Positions 1-8,050 are shown, counted from the stretch's first letter. The stretch is 13,270 bases of DNA from Bacteroidales bacterium (GCA_029933495.1 JAOZOC010000009.1:8749-22018); one strand, 5' to 3'. The notes: generated by a model not told the origin, from the letters alone. Made by a program: numbers and translations.

Positions 1-564
1 TTGCTGGAATCGAATATTGTCGGATCGTTGGAATTAGATATTCGGATCTGATAAGTTGTATCTTTCACAATTGTGTCAGGAATAGGCCACTCAATACTTC
101 CGGAATTTGGCACTGAACTAAACAACTGAGAATACAGGTCTCCATCTTTAAATAAGTCAATGTTTAGGGGTTCTTCATAATTGTATGACCACTCTATTGT
201 ATAGGTCGAGTCTGCTTTCCAAACCTCTCCGCCATTTGGAGTTATCACATTTAGAATATCATTGCGGATTTCAAAGTTATTATTGCTGGAATCGAATATT
301 GTCGGATCGTTGGAATTAGATATTCGGATCTGATAAGCTGTATCTTTTACGATTGTGTCAGGTATAGGCCACTCAATACTTCCGGGATTTATTACTGAGC
401 TAAATAGTGTATCATAGTATAATCCATCTCTATATAGCTCGATATTTACCGGACATTCATATTTATTTTCCCACTCAATTGTATAAGTTGAATCTACCTT
501 CCAGACTTCTCCTCCGTTTGGAGACAGGACTACAAGGCTATCCCCTTTTTCATAATTCTGTCCA
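1..564 (-). repeat. 282-bp tandem coding repeat (two copies, the left one cut by the window edge)
   Basis: Bases 1-55 recur almost without change from 283, giving a period of 282 bp, which is exactly 94 codons. Similarity is strongest over the end of each domain (the IRISNSNDPTIFDSS segment) and weaker in the middle, where the proteins differ. The high DNA identity suggests a recent tandem duplication or gene conversion between units. More copies probably lie to the left of the window. Confidence 0.85.
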
Positions 565-617
565 ACTCCAATATTGAAACTAAAGAATAAAACAAAAACA
601 AAGACAAAATCTCTCAT
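1..617 (-). CDS. Secreted protein with tandem Kre9/KNH-like Ig-like domains (3' end outside window)
   Basis: The gene starts at the ATG at 617 and is still open at base 1, so only the first 205 codons are visible and the C-terminus is missing. Residues 1-20 form a hydrophobic signal peptide ending near GVGQ. Two copies of a 94-residue unit follow. Each begins with PNGGEVWK (residues 33 and 127), continues with DSTYTIEW, a central GSIEWPIPDTIVKDT segment and YQIRISNSNDPTIFDSS. This pattern (NGGE.W, Y.I.W, then Y.IRIS near the end) matches the beta-sandwich domain of the Kre9/KNH family (Ser-Thr-rich GPI-anchored family in databases), common in secreted Bacteroidota proteins. The start lies 10 bases after the upstream stop codon, so it is probably the third gene of the leftward operon. 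A cell-surface or extracellular structural or binding role is inferred; the ligand is unknown. A C-terminal sorting domain could lie outside the window. Confidence 0.85.
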   Translation of the reverse strand, partial: MRDFVFVFVLFFSFNIGVGQNYEKGDSLVVLSPNGGEVWKVDSTYTIEWENKYECPVNIELYRDGLYYDTLFSSVINPGSIEWPIPDTIVKDTAYQIRISNSNDPTIFDSSNNNFEIRNDILNVITPNGGEVWKADSTYTIEWSYNYEEPLNIDLFKDGDLYSQLFSSVPNSGSIEWPIPDTIVKDTTYQIRISNSNDPTIFDSS

Positions 618-627
618 AAGTAAAATG

Positions 628-2013
628 TTAAAAATTACTAAGCATTTCCTTTGCATGTTCTATCTGCTCAGCATAGGGGTAAAAATCAATAAATCTCTGA
701 AGTGCCTCCTGGGTACCCTCTTTAACTGCTAAATCAAAGGCGAGTTGATTTCTGACAATCTCAGCCTCATCTTTAAATTGAAAATATGGATAATTATTGA
801 GTATTTTGTTAAAAGTCTCCAAGTTCCCAAATGATTCTAACTCTTTCATCAGCAAGGAGTCCCTGACATGAATAACTTTTGAAGAATATGTTGATAATGG
901 ATAATCTTCAAGATAGTCGTTAAAATCATTTACAGAATTCTTTGTTCGAATTGCAATTTCAAAAGCAATGCTATCTCTAAGAAATTTCGCCCTATCAATT
1001 TGGACAGCGTTTGGTAAACTATAAACAAAATCATTGAGATGAGATAATCTTGTTCCTAGGTCTAATGTAGAATTTGCTTTTTTAAATTCCAGGTAATTCC
1101 GGGCATCAATTGCTGCGGGAGCATCTTTCGAATATGGGTACTTACTAATATATTCCTGATAGGAACCTATAGTATTTTCTTTTTCTTTCAATCTAAACTC
1201 CAAAGCATTCCGTACAAAGATTACGGTATCAATATAAATTGAGCCAGGATAATACTGTAAATAATGTTCATATTGGCTTAGTGTGTGTGCATCAAGAGCA
1301 TCTTCAAAAGCTCTTTTGTTTCTCAACTCTATTGCTGAATCAAATTGAATTGCATTTCCATATTTCAAAATAAACTCATCATAGGCTTCGACAGTATTCT
1401 CCTTCTTAACAATGTAAAAAGCTGCACTATTCCTTAATGAATTAGCTTCTCCCACAAATTGTGAATTTGCAAACCTCTCCATAAATAAATTATACGATCC
1501 TACTTCATCTTTCTTCTTTACCTTCTCAAATTCAAGTTTATTGCGTATCTCTATTATCTCCCGATAATGTGAAGAACTCGAACACTCACCCGCAATCCTC
1601 TCAACAAGCAAAATATTATCTGATTTTTCCACAAATTCAAAGAGTTGGTCATCAATTTCGTGTTTGGCCTTTCCAATTATATTCTTTCCATCCGGAATAA
1701 CATCATTCAATTCTTCTAAATAAGAATTTCCCTTCGCGCCTACTAAGCTATCAGCTAAATAAATTTGAGTGTATGCCCTGAAAAGATTCTTATTCTTAAA
1801 ATCAGAATTCGAATTAATCTTTGCCAGATAATAATTAGTTATGATTTCATCTTCTCCCTCAATCACAGCAAGATTTAAATACTGCCAGGAATCATCATAT
1901 TCATTTGATTCATATGCCTTTTGTGCTTTCTTTATATACTTTGTTTGTGAAAATAAAGCTATGGGCAGCATAGCTGTGAGCAGTACAATGTAAACTAATT
2001 TATTCAACTTCAT
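628..2013 (-). CDS. Exported helical-repeat (TPR-like) protein, 461 aa
   Basis: Residues 1-23 are a signal peptide (KLNK, then a hydrophobic stretch ending ALFSQ). No lipobox cysteine is seen, so a soluble periplasmic or secreted protein is likely. From about residue 157 the protein is a regular array. An R-[N/D]-x-x-x-[F/M] signature occurs at residues 157, 194, 231, 268, 305, 346, 384 and 421, nearly always 37 apart. Between signatures each unit reads as two helices with a consensus like 'F..A...T...Y..Fi..YP.S....A...RN'. This resembles TPR/BamD-like helical hairpins, with the typical 'YP.S' turn. Residues 24-156 are also helical, with one TPR-like start (AQKAYESNEYDDSWQYLNLA). The gene begins 39 bases after the kinase stop, so co-transcription is likely. 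A role as a periplasmic scaffold or binding partner of the kinase's exported tail is inference only. No catalytic motif is seen. Confidence 0.85.
   Translation of the reverse strand: MKLNKLVYIVLLTAMLPIALFSQTKYIKKAQKAYESNEYDDSWQYLNLAVIEGEDEIITNYYLAKINSNSDFKNKNLFRAYTQIYLADSLVGAKGNSYLEELNDVIPDGKNIIGKAKHEIDDQLFEFVEKSDNILLVERIAGECSSSSHYREIIEIRNKLEFEKVKKKDEVGSYNLFMERFANSQFVGEANSLRNSAAFYIVKKENTVEAYDEFILKYGNAIQFDSAIELRNKRAFEDALDAHTLSQYEHYLQYYPGSIYIDTVIFVRNALEFRLKEKENTIGSYQEYISKYPYSKDAPAAIDARNYLEFKKANSTLDLGTRLSHLNDFVYSLPNAVQIDRAKFLRDSIAFEIAIRTKNSVNDFNDYLEDYPLSTYSSKVIHVRDSLLMKELESFGNLETFNKILNNYPYFQFKDEAEIVRNQLAFDLAVKEGTQEALQRFIDFYPYAEQIEHAKEMLSNF
631..1545 (-). repeat. Eight-fold 37-residue R[ND]xxx[FM] helical repeat array
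   Basis: The spacings between successive R[ND] signatures are 37, 37, 37, 37, 41, 38 and 37 residues. The repeats are conserved in protein pattern but diverged in DNA, unlike the younger repeats in the flanking genes. Confidence 0.8.
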
Positions 2014-2052
2014 AGGTAACTAATTTTGATTATTAATTTGTTTTATTTTTTC

Positions 2053-5000
2053 TTAGTTAATATCATTTTCAAGCATCCTGATTCTTTTTCTTATTTCCTC
2101 TCCAGGGGCAAAATACTTTTTACTTGACACATACAATTCCAATGATGCTTTTTGCTTCTGTTTTTTTATTTCCTCATCAACCTTTTCAATTGTTGCATAC
2201 TCATCATTTGCCATTGAAACTATCCTATTATATTTTCTAATTTTTGTTGCCAATTTGTTTTTTGTACTAGAAACACCATCATCATTTTTTATTTTCAGTG
2301 CTCTGTCATATAGCTCTATTGCATTATTGGCACCTGCCAAAGTACCCTTTTTTTCATTTTCATTAGCTAATGATACCAAACTTTCGAATTCATCAATTTT
2401 AATTTCTGGCTCTTCCTCCTTTTCTGGTTCTTCCTTCTTCAAATTATCATTAGACCCTGGTTGTTCATATTGAGTTTTTCTAGATGGCTTCTGTACACTA
2501 ATTGGCACTTTCTGAATAGCTGTTTCCTCTTCATAAGTTTCCTGAATTTCAGGAGTTGAAGATTGAGAATTTAAAATAATAAATCCACCAAAGCCAATAA
2601 GGATAATAACTACAGCCACTAAGCCATATATTAGTTTTTTACTTTTCCCCTCTTTTGGTTTTAATTGTTCACTTTTATCTGATCCACTATCTTGCTTAAT
2701 ACCATAATCGGTTTGTACTGTATCTTTAGCTTGACTGGGAGCTTCATCCAAATTAATTTTCAACGAAATTGTTTTATCTTCATAGAAAACATTATTGGAT
2801 ATTATAGGTTCTGCCAAAAACTCCTCTTTTTCAGTAACAATTTTCTTTTTGATCTTTTTTTCTTCTTCTGCTTTATTTCTGGTAATTATTATGTCGTTAA
2901 TCTCTGCAATTCTATCTTTTGGATAGCTCTCTTCAGGTTTTACTTCAAGGGCTAACTTATACTTTTCGATTGCCTCCTCATATTGCGACTTATTGTGTAG
3001 TTTATCTCCTTCTTTAATAAGAATTTTATACTTTTCGTCTATTCTCTTATTATCCTTAACCTGTTGGGCAATTCTTTTTTCCTCTTTCAGTCTTTCTGCT
3101 TCAATTTTCTCTTCTGTCTTTTTTATCTTACTTGCAACAGACTTTTCACCTGGTTTTAATTCTTCTGCCACTTTATATAAGGCCAGAGCATTTTCAAACT
3201 CTCCTGAGGAATAAAAAATATCTGCTGAACTTAGATTATCCCGATAGGATTTCTCTTTTGCTATGCGCTCTTCTTCCTCCTTTTGTATTTGTTCAATTCT
3301 CGCTTCTGTCTCGCTTATCTTACTAACTACAGATTCCTCGTCTGGATTTATTTCCTGTGCATTTTTATATGATGCTAAGGCCTGATCATAATCCCCTGAT
3401 GAATAATGATTGTCCGCAGTTGCCAATTCATTTTGGAAGGCTTTATCTCTTGCTACACGCTTTTCCTCCTCCAGTTGTTTCTGAACAATTCTAGCTTCAA
3501 CCTCTTCTATTTTGTTAAAAACGTATTCTTCGTCGGGTTTTAGTTCCTGTGCTTCTCTATATGATACTATTGCCTTTTCATATTTCCCGGAGGAATAAAA
3601 ATTATCTGCTGAAGTTAGTTTATCCAGATAAGATTTTTCTTTTGCTATTCGTTCTTTGTCTTCTTGCTCTATTTTTTTAATTTTTGCTTCTGCTTCTTTT
3701 ATCTTACTTACAACAGACTTTTCTTCAGGATTTAATTCCTGTGCTATTTTATATAAGGCTAAAGCCTTTCTATATTCCCCTGAAGAGTATAAATCATCAG
3801 CTGAAGTTAGATTATCCTGATAGGATTTTTCTTTTGCAATACGCTCCTCCTCATCTAGCTGTATTTGTTTAATCCTATCTTCAATTTCAACTATTTTATT
3901 TTTTATATATTCTTCGTTTGGTTTTAGCTCCAGTGCTTTATTATATGAGACCAAAGCTTTTTCGAAATCATCTGACGAAAATAAGCCATCGGCAATAGCC
4001 AGTTCATCCTGATATGCTTTTTCTTGAACAATACGTTCTCCCTCTTCAAGTCTTAACAACTCAATTGTCTCTTTTGCCTCTCTTATCTTTACTATAACAT
4101 ATTCCTCATCTGGTTTTTGTTCAAGTGCTTTTTCATATGAAGCTAATGCACTATCGTAATCCTTTGAAGAATAAAAATTATCCGCAATCGATAGTTCATT
4201 ATGGAAAGCCTTTTCTTTTGCAATACGTTCTTCCTCTTCAATCCTTAATCGCTCAATAGTCTCTTCTATCTCTTTTATCTTACTTGTAACATGCGTCTCA
4301 TTAGGTTTTAGCTTCAATACTTTTTTATATGAGTCTAATGCATCGTTGTAATCATCAGAAGAATATAAGCCATCAGCAATTGCCAGCTCCTCCTGGTATG
4401 CTTTTTCATTAGCAACACGCTCTTCCTCTTCAAGTCTTAATAGCTCAATTGTATCTTCTGTCTCTTTTATCTTACTTGTAACATATTCATCATCAGGTTT
4501 TAGCTCCAGAGCATTTTTATATGAGATCAGCGCATTTTCGTAATCCTCGGAGGAACATAAGCCATTTGCAATAGTTACCTCTTCCTGATATGCTTTGTCC
4601 TTTGCAATATGGTCTTCCTCTTCAAGTCTTAACAGCTCAATTGTCTCTTTTGTCTCTGTTATCTTTACTATAACATATTCCTCACCTGGTTTTTGTTCAA
4701 GTGCTTTTTCATATGAAGCCAATGCATTTTGGTAATCTTTTAAAGAATAAAAATTATCCGCAGTCGATAGTTCATTATGGAAAGCCTTTTCTTTCGCAAT
4801 ACGTTCTTCCTCCTCAAGCCTTTTCTGTTCAATCTTTTTGGCTACTTCTCTTATCTTACCTGTTACGTAGTCTTCATCTGGCTTCAGAAGGTTGGCTTTT
4901 TCATATGAAGCGATGGCTTTTTCCAGGTCTCCTGATTTTAACAAATCTCCAGCAGAAGCAATTTCTTTATAGAATGCTTTTTCTTTTGCTTCCTGCTCCT

Positions 5001-6585
5001 CCTTTTCTTTTTGTATTCGTTTAATTTCAGAATCTACTTCCTTTATCTTGGTTTGTAAAAAAGTATCATCAGGTTTAATCTCCAATGCAGCAAACAGAAC
5101 ATCTTTAGCATCTTTCCATTTCTCATCCTCTAGTAAGACTTCAGCTTCAACAACCTTTTCATCATAAGCTTTCTCTTTTGCAATTAACTCCTCCTCAATC
5201 TTAATCTTTTCTAAAATAGAATCAATTTCAGTAAGTTTCTTTTTTGGGTATTTTTCAAATCTCTTCAATGAACGAGCTTTTTCAAACTCATCCTTTGCTT
5301 CTTGATATTTTTCTTTTTGTAAAAAATCATCACCATTTAAAACTGCATCATCATACTTTTTTTGAACCAATAACTTCTCCTCTTCTGCTTTTGTTATAGT
5401 TTCAAAAATCCTGTTTAAATGTTCAATCTTATTCTTAACATACTGGTCATCAGGGCGGATTTCTAATGCTTTCTCAAACAGTGATCTTGCCTTTTTAAAC
5501 TTATTATTATCAAATAGTTTTTCTGCATCTTCAATTATGCCTTCGATATCATCCGCAGCATAAGTTTTCGGAGAGACAAGCTCATCAGTTTCATTATTTT
5601 GGAAGCTTCCTTGTTTTGAGGGTTCTTCTTTTGGTAAATCACCATCAATACTCTGCTGTCTAAGCATTTGAGCTAATTCTCCTCCAGTTTGGATTCTTTT
5701 TTCCGGCGACTTTTCAAGACATTTTTCAAGAAAAGGAGTAATCCAACCAGGCAAATCTTTATTAAAATTCAGGATATTTGGAAGAGGGTCTCTGGTAATT
5801 TGAAAAATTGTTGAAAGATGAGTATCCCCTTTAAAAGGGACTCTTCCGGCTAAACACTGATAAATAACTATTCCAAGACTAAACAAATCGCTTCGTCCAT
5901 CTACTTTAGCACCGCTTGCCTGCTCGGGACTCATAAACTCCGGGGTACCTATAACCTCTCCAGCCCTAGTTAGATTTGACTCGGATTCGCGTGCATAGGC
6001 AATCCCAAAATCAGTTAAAACGGATCTTTTGCTTTTTGTAAGAAAAATATTTGAACTCTTGATATCGCGATGTACTAAATTTCTTCTATGTACATAATCA
6101 AGAGCTTCTGCTAATGGAATAATAATATCAAGAGTTTCTTTTAATGAAAGTCTGCCCTTCTGCTTAATTAACTTATGCAAATCGTCACCTTCAAGAAATT
6201 CGAGAGACATGTAGATAGTGTCTTCTATCCTGCCTTCATCAAAAACCATAACTATGTTAGGATGTAAAAGAGAGGCACCTAACTGAGCCTCTCTTCTGAA
6301 CCGAAGAACAGTTTCATCATCATGAATAAGATTCTTATGAATAATTTTTAGTGCAACTATTCGATTAAGGTTTCTATGAATGGCCTTATAGACTACCGCC
6401 ATCCCTCCCTTTCCTAACTCTTCAAGAATTTCATATTTTGAATTCAGTGCCTTGTGAATACCAGTATCTATGCTAATATTCTCATGTTGAGATTTATCAA
6501 TAAGAGAACTACCACAGTATCTACATTTTACTGCACTTACGCGAATTAACTCATCACAATAGGGACATCTTTTTTGCTCCTCCAT
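2053..6585 (-). CDS. Large transmembrane Ser/Thr protein kinase: zinc ribbon, kinase, TPR/coiled-coil array, exported tail (1510 aa)
   Basis: Residues 7-24 form a zinc ribbon (CPYC and CRYC; Cys7, 10, 21, 24). Residues 51-310 are a Hanks-type kinase with all key residues: glycine loop GKGGMAVV (58-65), Lys80 in VALK, Glu99, HRDIKSSN (172-179, catalytic Asp174), DFG (192-194), GTPEFMSPEQ (213-222) and DGRSDLFSLG. It is an RD kinase with Ser/Thr residues in the activation loop (Ser201, Ser203, Thr206), so activation by autophosphorylation is plausible. Residues 345-1240 hold 14 TPR units, each followed by a charged helix. Residues 1318-1339 are one membrane span preceded by KSKK, putting the kinase in the cytoplasm and residues 1340-1510 outside. 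The tail is Glu/Pro-rich and then helical, with a TPR-like segment (AIELYDRALKIK). It lacks PASTA domains, so it is not a typical PrkC/PknB. It is probably first in the leftward operon. Substrate unknown; active kinase very likely. Confidence 0.95.
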   Translation of the reverse strand: MEEQKRCPYCDELIRVSAVKCRYCGSSLIDKSQHENISIDTGIHKALNSKYEILEELGKGGMAVVYKAIHRNLNRIVALKIIHKNLIHDDETVLRFRREAQLGASLLHPNIVMVFDEGRIEDTIYMSLEFLEGDDLHKLIKQKGRLSLKETLDIIIPLAEALDYVHRRNLVHRDIKSSNIFLTKSKRSVLTDFGIAYARESESNLTRAGEVIGTPEFMSPEQASGAKVDGRSDLFSLGIVIYQCLAGRVPFKGDTHLSTIFQITRDPLPNILNFNKDLPGWITPFLEKCLEKSPEKRIQTGGELAQMLRQQSIDGDLPKEEPSKQGSFQNNETDELVSPKTYAADDIEGIIEDAEKLFDNNKFKKARSLFEKALEIRPDDQYVKNKIEHLNRIFETITKAEEEKLLVQKKYDDAVLNGDDFLQKEKYQEAKDEFEKARSLKRFEKYPKKKLTEIDSILEKIKIEEELIAKEKAYDEKVVEAEVLLEDEKWKDAKDVLFAALEIKPDDTFLQTKIKEVDSEIKRIQKEKEEQEAKEKAFYKEIASAGDLLKSGDLEKAIASYEKANLLKPDEDYVTGKIREVAKKIEQKRLEEEERIAKEKAFHNELSTADNFYSLKDYQNALASYEKALEQKPGEEYVIVKITETKETIELLRLEEEDHIAKDKAYQEEVTIANGLCSSEDYENALISYKNALELKPDDEYVTSKIKETEDTIELLRLEEEERVANEKAYQEELAIADGLYSSDDYNDALDSYKKVLKLKPNETHVTSKIKEIEETIERLRIEEEERIAKEKAFHNELSIADNFYSSKDYDSALASYEKALEQKPDEEYVIVKIREAKETIELLRLEEGERIVQEKAYQDELAIADGLFSSDDFEKALVSYNKALELKPNEEYIKNKIVEIEDRIKQIQLDEEERIAKEKSYQDNLTSADDLYSSGEYRKALALYKIAQELNPEEKSVVSKIKEAEAKIKKIEQEDKERIAKEKSYLDKLTSADNFYSSGKYEKAIVSYREAQELKPDEEYVFNKIEEVEARIVQKQLEEEKRVARDKAFQNELATADNHYSSGDYDQALASYKNAQEINPDEESVVSKISETEARIEQIQKEEEERIAKEKSYRDNLSSADIFYSSGEFENALALYKVAEELKPGEKSVASKIKKTEEKIEAERLKEEKRIAQQVKDNKRIDEKYKILIKEGDKLHNKSQYEEAIEKYKLALEVKPEESYPKDRIAEINDIIITRNKAEEEKKIKKKIVTEKEEFLAEPIISNNVFYEDKTISLKINLDEAPSQAKDTVQTDYGIKQDSGSDKSEQLKPKEGKSKKLIYGLVAVVIILIGFGGFIILNSQSSTPEIQETYEEETAIQKVPISVQKPSRKTQYEQPGSNDNLKKEEPEKEEEPEIKIDEFESLVSLANENEKKGTLAGANNAIELYDRALKIKNDDGVSSTKNKLATKIRKYNRIVSMANDEYATIEKVDEEIKKQKQKASLELYVSSKKYFAPGEEIRKRIRMLENDIN
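2878..5553 (-). repeat. 14-unit TPR/coiled-coil array in the kinase; 11 units exactly 64 residues (192 bp)
   Basis: The segment [IV]AKEKA[YF] or its variants recurs at residues 469, 533, 597, 661, 725, 789, 853, 917, 981, 1045, 1109 and 1173, always 64 apart. The unit is a TPR helix pair (A....Y...DY..AL.SY..ALELKP), then EYV..KI.E.E..I and an LEEEERIAKEK-type charged helix. Unit 5 (597-660) is nearly the same as unit 8 (789-852), unit 6 resembles 7 and 9, and unit 10 resembles 13. This suggests block duplications about three units (576 bp) long. At the DNA level the 4181 region closely matches the 4757 region, 576 bp away. Confidence 0.93.
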
Positions 6586-6681
6586 ACAACCTACTAATAA
6601 GGTAATACTTAATGATTTAGATTAAGTAGTATAATAAATTGATAACGATACAATATTGGTCAATTTCCAATTAAAAACAAG

Positions 6682-6711
6682 CAAATTTATATAAAAATAA
6701 TCAATGACAAA
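6682..6711 (-). promoter_or_regulatory. Candidate Bacteroidota promoter for the leftward kinase operon
   Basis: On the minus strand, TTTG (6711-6708) lies 18 bases before TAAATTTG (6689-6682). This fits the -33/-7 consensus TTTG...TAnnTTTG of the Bacteroidota housekeeping sigma factor. Transcription would start near 6676 and leave a leader of about 90 bases before the ATG at 6585. No Shine-Dalgarno sequence is evident ahead of that ATG, as is usual in this phylum. Confidence 0.6.
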
Positions 6712-6770
6712 ATTTTTAGGTTCATTTCTTATTATTTTAATTGAGTCTCATTATGAATTAGGGCATTCTC

Positions 6771-6800
6771 TTTGTTTTCACATAAATGTTTCTAAATTTG
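6771..6800 (+). promoter_or_regulatory. Candidate Bacteroidota promoter for the rightward FHA/PP2C operon
   Basis: TTTG (6771-6774) lies 18 bases before TAAATTTG (6793-6800), matching the -33/-7 consensus. The start site would be near 6806, giving a leader of about 110 bases before the ATG at 6918. The -7 octamer and the spacer length are the same as in the opposing promoter. Confidence 0.6.
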
Positions 6801-6917
6801 CCCAACAAAATTAATCACATATAGAGTTTTTGCGAATAAACCTGCATTTAGCAAGTTACCTGAATTAGAATTTTTAACTTTATTAATCAATATAATAATA
6901 ATTTAAATTATCTCATT

Positions 6918-7985
6918 ATGAAAAAGACATCAATTTACTTTTCGGGCTTATTGTTAGCCTTTTTATTGTTAGGGTTTCAACCCGCATTAAATGCTCAGGT
7001 AATAATGCATTGCGACTCTGCATACCCAACAAAAATTAGAAGCATACTTGATACTCCGGGGCAGTATAACAATGAAAAAGTTACAGTAGTAGGAATTGTG
7101 AGAAATTTTATTCCCGGGAATTCAACCTCGCTGGCTTATTATATAATAGAGGGGAAATTTGGTGATACTATCAGAGTAAATACAGATGCAAAGCAAGAAC
7201 CTTTACGATTGACAAACTATGTTGTAAAAGGGACTCTTTATATTGAAATAAAAAGAAATAGCAGAGAACCGTTTATTCACGAAGAATCCAGAACAAAATG
7301 TACATTTGACAATAAAGTTATTCAGGCAGAGGCTAAAGCTAAGGCAGAGGTTAAGACAAAAGCTGAGGTAATTCCTGTTCCATGGTGGAAAGAAAATCTC
7401 ACATTACTATTAATAGCCATTGGTGTACTAATTGTTATAATTATTGTTGTAATTGTTATTATGCAGCAAAGTAAAAAGAAAGAACTGGATGCGCGTCAGT
7501 ATGAACTTGAACAGAAGAAGAGAGATGAAGAAAAGAGAGCTAATGAGAATAGGAAAGCTAGTGCTGCTGCAAAACCAATCCTAAATGATGATGACGATTA
7601 TAAAACAATTAAGCTTTTTATTGATGACCCCAAAACTATGAAATTTATACCCGGAAGACTTGAAATTATTTCGGGAGATGATAAGGGAAAAACTTTCCTC
7701 ATTTCGGGATACCCTACACCAGAAGGCTCTGTCGTTACGTTAGGACGTGAAAGTGTAACCGGCGAAAGAAGATATGCACATATACAATTAGATAAAAGGT
7801 TTCAGACAGTCGGGCGTAAGCAGGCAGAAATAATTTACAGAAGCGGAAAGCTGTATGTAAAGAACTTAGGTGAAACGAACCCAACTCAGGTTGATGGAAA
7901 AGAATTAAAAGTTGATCAAATTGCAGAAGTTATGCCTGGTTCTGTTATACGAACAGGTGAGCTTGAGTTTAAATACGTTGTATAA
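6918..7985 (+). CDS. Membrane protein with exported OB-like domain and cytoplasmic FHA domain (355 aa)
   Basis: Residues 1-27 are a signal peptide (ends LNAQ). Residues 35-112 look like an OB-fold: a start 'I.dIL.TP.QY', then EKVTVVGIVRNF, YYIIEGKFGDTIRVNT and YVVKGTLYIE. Cys32 and Cys128 flank it and could form a disulfide. After an Ala/Lys-rich linker, residues 160-182 span the membrane. A QSKKKELDARQYELEQKK coiled segment follows, placing the C-terminus in the cytoplasm. Residues 246-355 are an FHA domain with LGRE (275-278), VGRKQAEI (298-305), LYVKNLGETNPTQVDG (312-327) and a final strand. FHA domains bind phosphothreonine peptides; here the usual S-R-x-H is G-R-K-Q, so binding may be weakened. 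It is first in the rightward block, followed by a hairpin and then PP2C. Linking an exterior signal to the kinase/phosphatase pair is inference. Confidence 0.88.
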   Translation: MKKTSIYFSGLLLAFLLLGFQPALNAQVIMHCDSAYPTKIRSILDTPGQYNNEKVTVVGIVRNFIPGNSTSLAYYIIEGKFGDTIRVNTDAKQEPLRLTNYVVKGTLYIEIKRNSREPFIHEESRTKCTFDNKVIQAEAKAKAEVKTKAEVIPVPWWKENLTLLLIAIGVLIVIIIVVIVIMQQSKKKELDARQYELEQKKRDEEKRANENRKASAAAKPILNDDDDYKTIKLFIDDPKTMKFIPGRLEIISGDDKGKTFLISGYPTPEGSVVTLGRESVTGERRYAHIQLDKRFQTVGRKQAEIIYRSGKLYVKNLGETNPTQVDGKELKVDQIAEVMPGSVIRTGELEFKYVV

Positions 7986-8009
7986 GTAGGTTTCTTTTAT
8001 CTTTAAAAC

Positions 8010-8050
8010 ATAAAACAGTACTCTTTTTTTTATGGGGAGTACTGTTTTAT
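8010..8050 (+). terminator. Perfect 14-bp inverted repeat between FHA and PP2C genes (terminator or attenuator)
   Basis: ATAAAACAGTACTC (8010-8023) is exactly complementary to GAGTACTGTTTTAT (8037-8050) around a 13-base loop that contains eight T. The 3' arm ends in TTTTAT and the 5' arm begins with ATAAAA, so it could act as a terminator in either direction, although the stem is AT-rich. It lies 25 bases after the FHA stop and 38 bases before the PP2C start. Confidence 0.6.

Larger units (their letters stand above)
6586..6917. other. Divergent intergenic control region (332 bp)
   Basis: This very AT-rich stretch separates the two gene blocks and contains the two opposing promoter candidates, with their -33 boxes about 60 bases apart. 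Close to the midpoint lies a short inverted sequence, TGAGTCTCA (6742-6750), which could be half of an operator but is too short to trust. I see no riboswitch, small RNA or small gene here. Confidence 0.6.

Noticed and set aside
2255..5024. Several open plus-strand frames opposite the large kinase gene
   Set aside because: They are antisense shadows of the repetitive Lys/Glu-rich coding strand, read as Leu/Phe/Ser-rich sequence that recurs with the same repeats.
2878..5553. Regular repeats that could be taken for a CRISPR array
   Set aside because: The 192-bp period is an uninterrupted coding repeat with no short identical repeats and unique spacers.
2053..6585. PASTA-type cell-wall kinase (PknB/PrkC)
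   Set aside because: The exported tail is Glu/Pro-rich and helical, with no PASTA domain, and no cell-wall synthesis gene is nearby.
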